Shown piece by piece: positions 45,885 to 57,689 of a stretch of 64,000 nt of DNA; position 1 is the first letter of the stretch; every line of letters begins with the position of its first letter. This DNA comes from Periconia sp. R9002. Lineage: Eukaryota; Ascomycota; Dothideomycetes; Pleosporales; Periconiaceae. Location of the stretch: the NCBI GenBank assembly GCA_023627715.1, contig JAMAHW010000119.1:30226-94225 (forward strand), given 5' to 3'. Under the pieces are notes generated by a model that had not been told where the DNA came from, made no database searches, and saw nothing but the letters and a program-made list of their open reading frames with translations. Both the position numbers and the translations under genes were made by a program.

Positions 45885-46670
45885 ATGATTGTTACTATTT
45901 TGATTGCGAACTTTGTGGCAGTCTTGTATTTTCTCCCTGGCCTCCGATGCAAGATCATTTCATTGCTGCAAGACTTGATCCCTGGACCAACAAGACCCAC
46001 CGTCATGCACCTCGATTCCTCCACCGATTGTAATCTTTCCGTGGATAAGACTCAACATCGACTACCTCTGGACACAGTCTCGCACCCCAGAGTCACACTT
46101 CATACACCAACACGAATTATCGTCGCCATGACCGGAGCAAGTGGATCCATCCTCGGCGTTCAGTTGCTTAGAACTTTGCGACGCATGAACGTCGAAACGC
46201 ATCTCGTGATTAGCAAGTGGGCCGCTGCAACCGTGACCTACGAGACCAACTTCACTGTCAAGGACGTGAAGGCTCTAGCAACAAAGACTCATTCGTCCAA
46301 CGATGTTGCCGCTCCAATTTCAAGCGGTTCCTTCACAACGCGAGGCATGATCATCGTTCCTTGCAGCGCGAAGGCCCTCAGCGCAGTCGCAACTGGCTTT
46401 GGTGAAGATTTTGTGTCCAGAGCAGCAGATGTTACACTGAAAGAGAGGAGAAAGTTAGTGGTTGTTGCACGGGAAACACCATTGAATGCCATCCACTTGT
46501 CGAATATGACGAAAATCACGAGCAGCGGAGGTATTATCTTCCCACCCGTCCCAGCATTCTACAGCAAACCACAGTCTTTGGATGATATCGTGTCGCAAAA
46601 TGTAGGACGTATGTTGGATATGTTCGATTTAGATGCCGGGGACTTCGAGCGGTGGAAAGGTATGCATTAG
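45885..46670 (+). CDS. PAD1/UbiX-like flavin prenyltransferase
   Basis: UbiX/Pad1 enzymes attach a dimethylallyl unit to FMN to make prenyl-FMN, the cofactor of UbiD/Fdc1 decarboxylases. One exon, 261 residues. The UbiX core starts near residue 75: RIIVAMTGASGSILGVQLL holds the FMN phosphate loop, followed by SKWAAATVTYE, SGSFTTRGMIIVPCSAKAL and the C-terminal signature VSRAADVTLKERRKLVVVAR with ETPLNAIHLSNM and FPPVPAFY. About 70 residues precede the core and begin with a hydrophobic helix (VTILIANFVAVLYFLPGL), compatible with a mitochondrial or membrane-targeting leader. The usual D-N-L triplet before SRAADV is E-D-F here. No UbiD/Fdc1 partner lies in this window. Confidence 0.88.
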   Translation: MIVTILIANFVAVLYFLPGLRCKIISLLQDLIPGPTRPTVMHLDSSTDCNLSVDKTQHRLPLDTVSHPRVTLHTPTRIIVAMTGASGSILGVQLLRTLRRMNVETHLVISKWAAATVTYETNFTVKDVKALATKTHSSNDVAAPISSGSFTTRGMIIVPCSAKALSAVATGFGEDFVSRAADVTLKERRKLVVVARETPLNAIHLSNMTKITSSGGIIFPPVPAFYSKPQSLDDIVSQNVGRMLDMFDLDAGDFERWKGMH

Positions 46671-47862
46671 TATGCTGAACATCTTGTCAATTACGTTGTA
46701 CAACCCTCCTGTCATTTTTCCCCCTTTTAGATTTTGATCTTTATTAGAAATAGAACACTAGAAGAAGCTGTGTCATCTTTGTTTCTCTCTGCTACATTAG
46801 ATTTCATAGACGGCTTAAATCCATAAGCGCATGCATTACTTTGGGCCCTCCACCCTTTGCGATTTGAAAGATAACGAAACTTTAACTTACAACATCCCTC
46901 CATTCTTCCGGAATTATCCTTTCGTACGTCTAACGGGCCCATTCTAAGGCTCATTACCATCCTATTTTCTTGGGCACGTCGTCCATTGAGTATCAAAAGA
47001 CTGAAGACTGTTTTTTTAAGCTACTTGGAAATAATGACCAAATCAAGTGCTATAATAGAAAATTAAATCGGAAATATGTTGATTGGTTTGTCTCCTAACG
47101 ATAGAAGTTTTTGAGAGGTTTCCGGAAAGCAGTTCTTCTGAAGCGACGCAGCTCTTATCCAATCAATGCGCTCTCGTTCGTTCTAAGACCCAACCCAGTC
47201 TTAGCGTCCAAGTACAAATTCAGCCAGTTTCCTATACGACCATAGCAGTTCCTTGTGCGTAATACATTTCATAGCACATTCAGCAGGCCTACTCAGTTGT
47301 AGTAGCTACTACATCTGTATTAGCCGATCAATCTAACCCAAAATGTAACCGAAGAAGCAAGCCTTTCGTAGTTCGTAAAGATGCGGGAGGCGTGCGGGGA
47401 AATGCTTATTCGCTAACTAGCTACCTGCGCTTTCCCTCATCCAAGATTTCTCCGTCACATTAATATATCTGTGGGCAATATTTGCAAGTATAAATGCCTG
47501 ATTTTGCCCAAAATCGATACGACTAAGTATTGAGAACCTCGGCGCACGTCATGATAATCAGACAAGTGGTGGATAAATTAGGAGGAGGTACCTGGCAGGT
47601 GGGGGAAATCACGGCCAACAACCCCTCAAGATAACCGCCTTCCCGCATGTGCGATGACTTCCACGCATATTAGGCTTAAAGGCCGATCTACATACAAAGA
47701 CCATGCTGTGCGACTCGGTATTCAATCACTACATATGTCTATATTAGCCTCCTTCTGTACATGTAGGATATTGTATCTCCATCGAGTCACCGATATTGTT
47801 AACAGTGTTTGAGGCCATCGCTACAAGATTGATTGATCGGGGGTCCGCGCAAGCACGCTAAG
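46671..47862. other. Gene-free stretch
   Basis: No coding signal was recognised. It includes the promoter of the GH2 gene. Confidence 0.5.
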
Positions 47863-50527
47863 ATGTTTCTGCCCTGCATCCGCACCAAAACACTTTTGCT
47901 GTTGGGTCTTTTTGTCTTCGGCAACACCGAATATGCACGCGCGCAGAACTCAGGGCGCGAACGTACGAGCTTGAATGAGGGCTGGCGCTTTTCGCGATTC
48001 ACGTCCAATCCAGACTCATTGAGCTATGACGTATTGAGAGAATGGATCCTACCTGCAGCCAACGGATTCCTCAGCGGCAACAAAAAATATGAACGCCCAT
48101 CTGGAACTGCTCCTGGTTCAGACGTTGAATTTACACAAGCTGATTTTGACGATGGAGCATGGCAAGAGCTAGATTTGCCGCACGATTGGGCTATCGCAGG
48201 CCCGTTCGATGCGCCAGGTGTTGGAGGGGGACCTGGGCGCCTTCCTATCAATGGCATAGGTTGGTATCGACGCAATCTCACAGTTGATGCAGATATAATC
48301 TCATCTGGGAAGTCGATATTTCTTGATTTTGATGGATCAATGTCCTACACGGCTGTTTGGCTTAATGGCGAACTTGTCGGTGGTTGGCCCTTTGGATACA
48401 ACTCATTTCGGTTAGACCTCACACCATATGTTAAGGCAGGTGGCAACACCCTTGCTATTCGCCTTGATAACGCTCTCGACTCCTCACGATGGTATCCCGG
48501 TGCCGGCATCTATCGCAACCTCTGGCTGGTTGTAGTGAACCCCGTACATATCGGACAATATGGCACTTTTGTCACAACCCCTTCCATTTCTGCGCAGGAG
48601 GCTACAGTTAAGCTTGTCGTGGACGTAGAGAACCACGGAAATAATACCCAGAAAGTAGACATCGCTACTGAGATCTTCTCGGTCGATCGGACGACACTAC
48701 AACCCTCTGGGAAAGCTGTCGCATCCTTTTCTGCTTCTTCAGTCACTGTAACGGGAGGGTCAAAGCAATCTGCCAACGCTTCTGCTACTGTTACCAGCCC
48801 CAAGCTATGGGGACCTCCGCCGACGCAGGAACCAAATCAATACGTTGCTATTACAACTCTTTCTAGCAACGGTACAGCTTTTGATACCTATGAGACAGTC
48901 TTTGGTATACGCACAATTGAATACAGTGCAAATCAAGGCTTCTTGATCAATGGCGAGCACGTACGTATCTTTGGCACATGTAATCACCACGATCTCGGCT
49001 CTATCGGCACGGCTTTCAACTATCGTGCCGCCGAACGCCAAATACAACTGCTCCAAGAATTAGGAAACAACGGACTACGAACCTCACACAATCCACCAGC
49101 ACCAGAATGGCTGCAGCTTGCAGACAGATACGGCATGCTTGTCTTGGTATGTCTTCTTATTTTTATAAATGCGCCATTCACTAATCTCTGCTTTCAAGGA
49201 TGAACTGTTCGATGCATGGAGACAACCAAAGGTTGAAAACGACTTCTCTCGTATATTTGATGAATGGCATGAGCCTGACACGCGCAACTTCATCCGCCGC
49301 GATCGAAACCACCCATCCATTATCGGATGGAGTATTGGCAATGAAATTCCCGAACAAGGCCAGGCAGCAGGAGGTGAAACTGGAAAAACTTTACAAGACA
49401 TTGTCCATGAAGAAGATTCAACGAGATTGGTAACAACCGCGATGAATAGCGCAGGACCTAGCTCTTCCTTAGCCAACGTCATTGATATAATTGGTACTAA
49501 TTATCAGGGAGAGGGTAATGGGGTATCTTTCTCAAGCTCATGGCCAAGCTTCCACAGCACATACCCCAATAAAATGATATGGAGCACTGAATCATCCTCA
49601 TGTATCAGTTCGCGTGGGAAATATCTTTTCCCCGTCACTCCGAATAAGACTGCTGTGGTTGGCAACAACCCAGGCCAGGGCGGCGACAGCACAAATCGCC
49701 AAGTGAGTGCGTACGAGCTATACTCTCCCTCGTGGGCATCCTCCCCAGACAAGGTGTTTGAACAGCACGATCGGTACCCATATGTGGCTGGTGAATTTGT
49801 TTGGACTGGATTCGATTACATCGGTGAACCTACACCTTATGACGAGAGCCGAAGCTCTTATTTTGGCATCATTGATCTTGCAGGATTCAAGAAAGACAGA
49901 TTTTACCTATATCAAGCGCGTTGGCGACCAAACTTACCAATGGTTCATCTCCTCCCTCATTGGACGTGGCCAGATCGCGAAGGACAAACTACGCCTGTCC
50001 ACATTTTCACGTCTGGAGACGAAGCAGAGCTCTTCGTGAACAATCAGACGGTTGGAAGGAAGAAGCGGGGACAATACGAGTACAGAATCCGTTTCGACGA
50101 TGTCAAGTACGCACCCGGTAGCATACGTGCCGTAGCTTACAAGAACGGCACGCAGTGGGCTACCACAGAAATCGTCACAGCCGGCTCTGCTACCTCACTT
50201 AACGCGACCGCAGATCGAACTAGCATAGCCGGGGATGGAAAAGACTTGTCCTTCATCACTGTCAAAGTTGTAGATAGCAAAGGTGTCACTGTTCCAGAGG
50301 CGAGCAACTCGATCACAGCTCGCATTGCATCGGGCCCGGGTAAGATTGTCAGCACGGACAATGGCGATCCGACTGATAAAACTGTATTCTCTTCGCCTAC
50401 TAGAAAGGCGTTTAGTGGACTATTTTTAGCTATCGTGAAAGCGGATAAAGGTGCAAAGGGCGACATTGTGGTAGAGCTCGAGTCTGATGGCTTGGAGTCG
50501 GGAAGTGTCACTATATCTGCGACTTAG
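47863..50527 (+). CDS. Secreted GH2 glycoside hydrolase (beta-galactosidase/glucuronidase-like)
   Basis: Hydrolyses terminal beta-linked sugars from oligo- or polysaccharides outside the cell. Exons 47863-49146 and 49199-50527 give 870 residues. A signal peptide (LLLLGLFVFGNTEYARAQ) is followed by the sugar-binding jelly-roll (LNEGWRFSRF .. LPHDWAIAGPF .. GIGWYRRNL), an Ig-like domain, then the TIM barrel. In the barrel, NGEHVRIFGTCNHHDLG leads to the proton donor in GWSIGNEIPE (E about 477). The nucleophile region is IWSTESSSCISSRG (E about 559). Towards the C-terminus come DUF4982-like and bacterial-Ig-like beta domains (SIAGDGKDLSFITVKVVDS). Layout matches large fungal GH2 enzymes; the exact glycosidic specificity cannot be read from sequence. 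A sugar transporter lies about 2.6 kb downstream. Confidence 0.92.
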
Positions 50528-51173
50528 CCCTCATATGAGGTTGTTAGATCCCCATATCGTTCGAAGAAGCCCTCCGACATGCACACCTGCATTCATCGCC
50601 GCTCCATCTGTATCAACGTTCACACACATTGATCCGTGATGCTTTTACCATTTTGATGTAGATATTATTACGCAATAAATACATGTATTTATCTAGACAA
50701 CAGGAATCTACCGCATCATTGATCCAAGTGCACCTGAGCATGCACGTGTTAATCTGGAGACCGTCACGTGATTATTACCAAGCTTCGCGACTTCCTCTTT
50801 CTCAAAGGCTATTCCAACGTCAGTTCGTGGCACATCTTGACGGTCATCATAAAATGTGTCTCTGTTTTTTGTTGTGGCATATGAAGTGAGCTGATAGCAA
50901 TACTCAAGTGCTCACTTTGGATTACCCGAGGGCACCAAAGTGCACCCTCATGCCTGAGTGGTGAACCTGACGAGCAGGAGTGACATCATTTGTAGGTATA
51001 AACTGAACATGCCGGTACTAGCAGATGATTTCTCTAGGCGAATTCTTCCCTTCCAGATTCTCGCATTTTCCTGGTATCCATTTGGCCATTCAGTTGTAGC
51101 CATCAGCAAAACCCGCCAGTTTGCGAAAGAGTCCCAGGGTACCGTCATATATCCTGTTCAAATATGCGATCCA
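50528..51173. other. Intergenic region
   Basis: The 3' flanks of the GH2 gene and the convergent membrane-protein gene. Nothing else was recognised. Confidence 0.5.
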
Positions 51174-52258
51174 TCACAATTCTTTTCTAGGACCTTGAGT
51201 CTCCACCAATTTCTGGTTCTCTTTCCATGTCTGATACTCTTTCCATCTCCGGTACTCTTCCGCTTCCTTCTGGCCGTAGGTCATATTCGATATCATGTCC
51301 TGCCCATAATTCGACCTAGCAAACGCCGGTATCACCGCGTTCAAAGCCATTGTAATGAAGACGTTCAGAACCAACTCCACGCCGTTTATGAAAACCACCT
51401 GCCTATGTGCTGGGGCGATAATGAACGCCAGAAGCTTCGACAGAGGCATGAACGAAATATTGTAGGTCAAGGCATCGATGAGGAAATCCTATCATCCTGA
51501 TTAGTCCAATATAACGAACCGCATTCAATTCGACCTACAATCGACAATATCTTCAAGATTTTACCCGGAGGTTGGAAGGTGAATAGAACCGTAAGAATTT
51601 CCAATAACGCAATTTGCCAGATATTCCCTATCGTCAAATCCACCACCCACTTGAGGAACGTGTTACACCAGTTCAAAGATGCACGGCGGACTTTGCCCTG
51701 CGCTAACCACTTTTTGACTACTTCTTCCTCTCGGTCCTCGCTTTCTTCCAGTTTCTCGTATCCTGCGGCTTGTGGAGGCACGGCTTCTTTATATCTCGGC
51801 CTCGCGGGAAATAGTCTTTCTAGCCGAATGTACCACCAGTACTGCAGGGAGGACAGTATAATGACGATGACTATGCCACGAGGAAGTTCGCGCCCGTAAA
51901 ATGATTCCGAGATGTGCTGGCCATTTCTAGTTGGTCTCGGTGTGGGGTTATGAGCTGTCGTGTTGTAAGCTGTTGTGTTATGAGTCGATGTGTTATAAGC
52001 TGTCGCGACGTGAGATGTCGCGTTTTTGATAGGACCAGGGTTCACGATATAATAGCCTCCGTACGTAAAGGGGGCGCGCTCATCAACCATGTCTTGCGTA
52101 ATCTCCAAAAAAGACCCATTTGCCGCAGTGCGAAATGATTCATCCTGCCAGAGAGTGTGAACATAATTCCGCGCGAAATAATGATGGAAAATGTTGTACG
52201 CCAAAGAAATTAATACGGTTTGAAGAACAGCATTGCGCATTGAGGATGTGAACAACAT
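51174..52258 (-). CDS. Multi-pass membrane protein of unknown family
   Basis: Two exons (51539-52258, 51174-51488) give about 344 residues. The 50-nt intron (GTAGGT..TAG) joins an open frame to DFLIDALTYNISF; reading through would stop soon after. The ATG at 52258 is the first real one and lies about 60 bp below a TATAAG. Hydrophobic segments are near the N-terminus (MRNAVLQTVLISLAYNIF), at GIVIVIILSSLQYWWYI, at IGNIWQIALLEILTVLF, and two in exon 2 (SKLLAFIIAP and VELVLNVFITMALNAVI), so four or five passes. An extracellular-type loop is rich in N-glycosylation sequons within a short Asn/Thr repeat (THNTTAYNTTAHNPT). The C-terminus is charged (EAEEYRRWKEYQTWKENQK). No family is recognised. Confidence 0.65.
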
Positions 52259-52316
52259 GGTGACTATCGTGAGATTTGCGTTAAAGGAATTTCTTTTGTG
52301 AGTTGGCAACTGCACA

Positions 52317-52322
52317 CTTATA
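52317..52322 (-). promoter_or_regulatory. TATA box of the unknown membrane-protein gene
   Basis: TATAAG on the minus strand, about 60 bp upstream of the ATG at 52258. It argues against the longer frame that starts with GTG at 52315. Confidence 0.45.
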
Positions 52323-52587
52323 AAGGGGTGGAGGGGGCCAGTTTCTGAATACCGACGCGCACAGAGCTGAGGCGGTGTCGCACTGCTTTCTGCCTCGCCC
52401 TGTAAGGCCCCAGAGAGGCGTTTTCCCGAATCATATGCAGGCTGATACCACCCAGCTGCCTTGATAGTCCCATTGGCAGGTATGATTGACTTATCGCATG
52501 GGCGGTCTTGATACTGAGCCCATTAGTAGATGTCACATGTGAATATTAATGTTATCTCGTAGTATATCATGATCATTAAACTTCACG

Positions 52588-52878
52588 TTAGAACCATGAG
52601 CGACATGCCAGTATTTTTTGCATACCCAATTCGGACGAAGATCCTACGCGCAGCACATGCCCATCGCCAGTCTGTGCGGCTATAGTAAACGCCACATTTC
52701 CAATTTTTGTAGCTTGGCCATTCCGATTCCCGACGTTCTCCAAGAAACGGCATTTGCGGGATATTGCGACGATACAACATATAAACCGGCTCGCAGGCGG
52801 ATAATCTCTGGGTGATTTTTTGTAACAATTGCACTGATGCAAAGCGCCAGACACCAATAAAACTTTAAAGAACCCCAT
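52588..52878 (-). pseudogene. Possible relic of a small cysteine-containing secreted protein
   Basis: The minus frame from 52878 begins with a signal-like start (MGFFKVLLVSGAL) and continues HQCNCYKKSPRDYPPASRF, then FICC, a pattern of clustered cysteines seen in fungal secreted proteins. Further on, the coding-like text continues better in a neighbouring register (PSYKNWKCGVYYSRTDW), suggesting a frame break or an unrecognised intron. No clean splice sites join the two. Called as a relic with low certainty. Confidence 0.3.
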
Positions 52879-53156
52879 GTTACAATCTTCTCCGCAGAAA
52901 TAGAGATCAAGTGGTCAGACGTACATGGAAGGACTCATTGACATACACAAATATGATACGTGACATTCTTCAAATTGGAAAAGGTATCTATGAACTGTGG
53001 TATCTATGAACCAAGTAGAAGCAAAAAAAATTTCAGATGCAAAGCAAACAAGAGCGCACACAGTGCGCTAGAGTCGCAAAAAAATGCGACTCGTGGTGGT
53101 ATCTCTGAATATGTAGATGTGCTCACTGAGCGGATTCATGAGTCGTTAAAAGGCGA

Positions 53157-54932
53157 TCAAGCCATAAGTTCCTCCTGGTGCTTGCTCTGCTTGAAAGAGC
53201 CGGCCACCTTCTCATCGTCACTGAGATCGCCACCAAACTGGCGAGCGTACTGCTCAATCTCCGACTCCTCGATCGGGGGCAAGTCCTTCGCAGCCTGGAC
53301 ATAGCTGATTCCCTCAGTGTATCCCTTGGCGAAGATGAGATCAATCTCTTCGAGCGAACGACCAGCAGTTTCGGGGTATAAGAAGTAGATAACGGGGAAG
53401 AAACATGCGTTGAGTGCGCCGAAGAAGAGATAGGTTCCCCAACCGATGCTGGTGATGAGCACGGGAGTGATCATAACAACGAAGAAGTTCCATAGCCTGA
53501 AAATGCCAGTTAGTGAACTGCGGTCTAATTTGTAATCTGGAAGACGTACCAGTTGTTGATGGTGGAGAAAGCATTTGCCTTCGCACGGGTCTTGAGAGGG
53601 TTGATCTCGGCGGGGTAGAGCCATGGCAATGGCAACCAAGTAGCACCGAAGAAGGCAATGTAGGTGAACAGGCCCACCGCAGCTCCTTTAGCTGGTCCTG
53701 GACCGCCTGGAATAAGACACGCAAACACGAGAACCATTGACAAGCATTGTCCGACGGTACCTGATTGATGTTAGTGCAACCCAAAACAAGATGCGATGCA
53801 ATGCAGCTTACCGATCAAGAAAAGTTTGCGGCGGCCGACACGCTCGACGCAGAACCATGATGTGGTAGCGAAGATTGCATACACGACCATGTTGACGCCA
53901 CCAAGGAGAAGAGCTAGGTTGTGCGAAGTATCCAAAGCGTCCTGGCACAGAATTGGGAAATAATAGATGACAGCGTTGCAGCCAGAAAGCTGTTGCATGA
54001 ATTGCGACGACCCACCGAGCAGCATACGGCGCAAGTGTTGAGTCCTTCCGTTCGTTAGAAGAGACTTCGTAGGGACCTTGCCTCCGCCGCCGCTGGCACG
54101 GATAGCCTCGGTAATAACGCTCATCTGCGACCTGATTTCGGGATCGTCACGTCGAAGCCCTCCCAAGGCAGCCAGTACAGTTGCGGCTTCCTCTTCCCGG
54201 TGGTGAGTAAGCAACCATCGGGGGGACTCGGGTAGAGAGATCATCATCGTAAGGACGAGAAGCGCGAAGACGCATTGGAATGCAATGGGGAAACGCCATG
54301 TGAAGTCGTCGGGGCCGTAAAGGCAGCCATAATCGATCCAGTAAGCGATTAACGTGCCAATAGCAACATTGCCGCCCTCGATGCAGATGACCAAGCCTCG
54401 GTTCTTTGCTTTGCAGCACCTTCGCACATGTCAGTACTTGTACAATTTGCAGATTGCACTATGCAGATTAGAATACTTACTCGGCCTGATAAGTAGGAAT
54501 GGTCGATGTATTGATGCCGTTTCCAATTCCTGTGATGCATCGCCCAATAATGAACTGAGCTGTAGCGCCGCCATTTGGAGGAACTGATGCAATCTGAATA
54601 ATGACACCGATTATCATGACGAAAGCGCCGAGGAAGATGGAATTGCGTCGACCGAGTTTGTCACCCGCAAGGAAGATGAAGATGGCTCCTAGGAAACAAC
54701 CGCAAGCATAGATGGCGACAACAAAACCCTCGTAGGTGCTGTCACCCTTGACTTGGGGGAAGGCAGATTGAAATGCGGGGGCGGAGATAATGCCGCTCAT
54801 GACACCCTGGTCATAGCCGAAGAGCAAGAAGTCGGTCGTAGCAACGATGGTGATGAGAAGTTGCAGTGCCCTACCGGACGTGCCCCAGTAGGTAGGCACG
54901 CCGGATTCATTGTCCTTCATACGGGGAGCCAT
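53157..54932 (-). CDS. MFS sugar transporter (hexose type)
   Basis: Plasma-membrane sugar:proton symporter or facilitator with 12 helices. Exons 54481-54932, 53812-54419, 53550-53760 and 53157-53496 keep frame and give 536 residues. Sugar-porter signatures are all present: FGYDQGVMSG in helix 1, the GDKLGRRNS loop, IGRCITGIGNG with the following PTYQAE, PESPRWLL, QQLSGCNAVIYYFP, ERVGRRKLFLIG and PETAGRSLEEID. The ATG at 54932 is preferred over 54962 because it lies 55 bp below a TATAAA. It points back towards the GH2 glycosidase, with one unknown membrane protein between, a setting that suits uptake of released sugar. The exact sugar is unknown. Confidence 0.93.
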
Positions 54933-57689
54933 GGTGAGAGGAGTTGGGTACGGTGGTGTCACTCAGACACGGGGAAAGGGTCCATCTTTATATGATCGAC
55001 TTTCACACCCCAACTCTGGAGTCGGGCAGAAGGGTTTCGGCAACGGCGCATGCCAGTGTGAATGGAGAGCCCTACTCCAGCCGAAGAACCCACTATGACA
55101 TCGTTGTTGGTCAACATGTGGAGCATACTAGATGACAAATTTTCAGCGTACGGACTTGGCTGAGTGTTTTAAATGATACAAACGTACGAAAACATGGCGG
55201 TGATGGCAGAGATGTGGATAAGAAGTGGAGATAAGGTACACTCAACGCGGTTCAATTGTGGATTAAGCAGCCTGGGACCAATCTTATCGAGGGAATGAGC
55301 GACCTTGGCGGGGAACCGACGGGCCTGCCTAGTGTGGACCCTATATGACGTCGTCTGCTGCAAAACCTGCGGGATGGCGAAACGTGGTGGTATTTAGTAC
55401 GTATGCGACCGAAAAGAATGTGAAAAATATTTTTTCAAAAAATTTCCTAGCAGGTTGGAAGCTGTCAATCAGGCTCCTTGCCGAGCTTCGGTGCATCCTT
55501 AGTTCCGGCCCTGTTTTCGGCTTCCTCACTCTGGCAGTTTGGTTTTAGAATCATGCCCTTTTTGGGGACGTGATCGCGAAGATCTTCAGTCTCCACCACC
55601 TCCGCCATCTCCGCCTCCTTACATAACTGCCGCTACTCCTAATCTGCGGTGGTGCTTCGACACATGAACCGAAGTCGTCTTCACCGGTTACTAAACCCCA
55701 CTCCATCTCACGCAGCGTACGCTAGGTTCTTTGCTACTGTACGTGCCATGCACACGCACAGTTCCGCGATAGCCGTGTCATTGGTGCAAAGCAGAAAAGC
55801 AATGATAGTACTGTAGTTTGCAAAAAAAGAAGGGTAGAAAAAAATACGTGGAAGGCATGTTAGATGACTTCAGTGTGCCCTCGGTTGTTCATTACTCGGT
55901 AACTCCGTTCTTTGGCAGTCGTCAATCAACTGAACCTTGCGACTACCTATGTCATTGTTACATACGAAATATCGGCGCATGTCCATTCGGCGTTAACGCG
56001 GTATTGTCAGAGCCTCGGATACCGATCAATACTAAGTTTGACGAACGTGACAGCTCAACCAAACGTTTCCAAGCCTTTTGTCGCTGGGAAAGGAAGATCT
56101 TCGCCCCATTGATGTTAGTTTAATTACGACCTGAACGTTGTGGGTCTTCCTGCGCACGTGATCTTACACCTATCCAACCTGATCGACTGATTGGACATCA
56201 CCCAAAACTCCTGCATGACGAGCTGTAAGTAAATGTATGGCAGAGAGAACACCGAAGATAGGCGCGAGTACAGGCGGTCAATGTGCATTGTCGTCTCCTC
56301 TCAAGTAAGGCTGTGGGCTCCATTGTTATCTGTGCGTTGGACCCTTGGACCCTGCATTGTGGATCTTGGAGTGATCAATCTGGTCGTGATGTGGGGATTT
56401 TAGGCATCCCGTATCAGGGAATTGGATGAACGAGCACCCAAACTGGTATAGATTAAGTGCTAGAAATCTCAAAATCATCGTGATAGGCTTGACCTACTTA
56501 TTGCGGCTACGCCTCGTATGATTTCCAAGCAATGCCATGGTATGATTGGCACTGCTTAAGCCGTACATCGGGTCAGCGGCTGCGGGAGAAACAACACTTG
56601 GCGAAACTGAACATGGGAGATTCCGCAATCACTGGTCTTCTGGCTGTAAGGTGAGTCGAGTACATCTGCCATTATCACCCACCGAACTTTTCATGTGAAG
56701 AAACGAGAAGATAATCTAAGCCCTTCACATGAATGAAACTTTCAACTTATCAACCAACATCTTCTAAGAAATCCGTCACATCCCAATGGGTCCTTAACAG
56801 AGCATGTCAGATCAAGACAAACATATCTAGGGTAAGAGAAATGCCCATTACATCCACTGAACAAGTATCATATGAGAGCATCACTTCAACAACCCCCACC
56901 CCTACTTCATTGTGGAGCATCAAGGTGATAGCTACATTCAGGCATTTGGCCCGTGTTATCGCTGGCATAGCAGTGTCTAAGAGCCCCATCGTAAACGCAT
57001 CTATTAAGTTAGCATACAACAACCATACAACTCACTCTAACAATCACGCCATGATAACACGATTAAACGGAAAGGCTATCATCGATACGTTGCTTTTTAT
57101 AAGCCGCTTAGTAGTAGACGAAGAAACCTTTGTCGTGAGTTTTGGACAACAAGGACTGCTCAACGTCATCAGGCATCAAGACTCCATATTCGCCGCTCTT
57201 AAGAAAAAGGTTATACTAGTTGATGCAGATGCCGGTCAAGGATCCATTTCTCTTTCGAAGATGGTGTGTAACTGATCTAATACAGAACTTGTTCAGGCGT
57301 AAAACGCGAAGGAAGTTCCGCCTAGATCAAAGAGCGTCAGCGCGATTCCATTACATTATTAATATTGCTCCTTACAAAGAGTTCGAGTTAAGACTCTTCG
57401 CTATTTCTGCCCTCAGTATTATGTAGTGTTAAAATAGGTTTGTCCCCATTGATTTGATACGCGTACAGAAGGACTGATAGTGCGATTGGACACGTTAGAC
57501 TCAAGCTGCCTAACCAAAATTGAAATTTGAAGTGTCGCATGTTTAATGTCCACCTTGCGACCACATTTACCTGCTGAATTCTAGCAATGAATTCTCTATC
57601 GAGTTTTCGTTTGCCAATACAATAAAAAAAATAGATTAAATGGAGGAAATGGTTCTTATTGATTCCTTGTCCATGACATGTGATAGCGG
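54933..57689. other. Gene-free stretch (2.8 kb)
   Basis: No supported gene. A plus-strand frame of 180 codons at 56733-57275 is open but has no recognisable content and no close splice partners. It includes the promoter of the sugar transporter. Confidence 0.45.
54987..54992 (-). promoter_or_regulatory. TATA box of the sugar transporter
   Basis: TATAAA on the minus strand, 55 bp upstream of the ATG at 54932. Confidence 0.5.

Larger units (their letters stand above)
52259..53156. other. Intergenic region with a possible gene relic
   Basis: The promoter of the membrane-protein gene and the 3' flank of the sugar transporter; a possible decayed small secreted protein lies at 52588-52878. Confidence 0.4.

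Noticed and set aside
51467..52315. A longer start for the unknown membrane protein at 52315
   Set aside because: The codon there is GTG and overlaps the TATA box; the ATG at 52258 is used instead.
56733..57275. A 180-codon plus-strand frame
   Set aside because: Low-information, Ser/Thr/Asn/Ile-rich translation with no motif; it lies upstream of a decayed gene in AT-rich DNA. It could be more of the GH79 relic but shows no family text.
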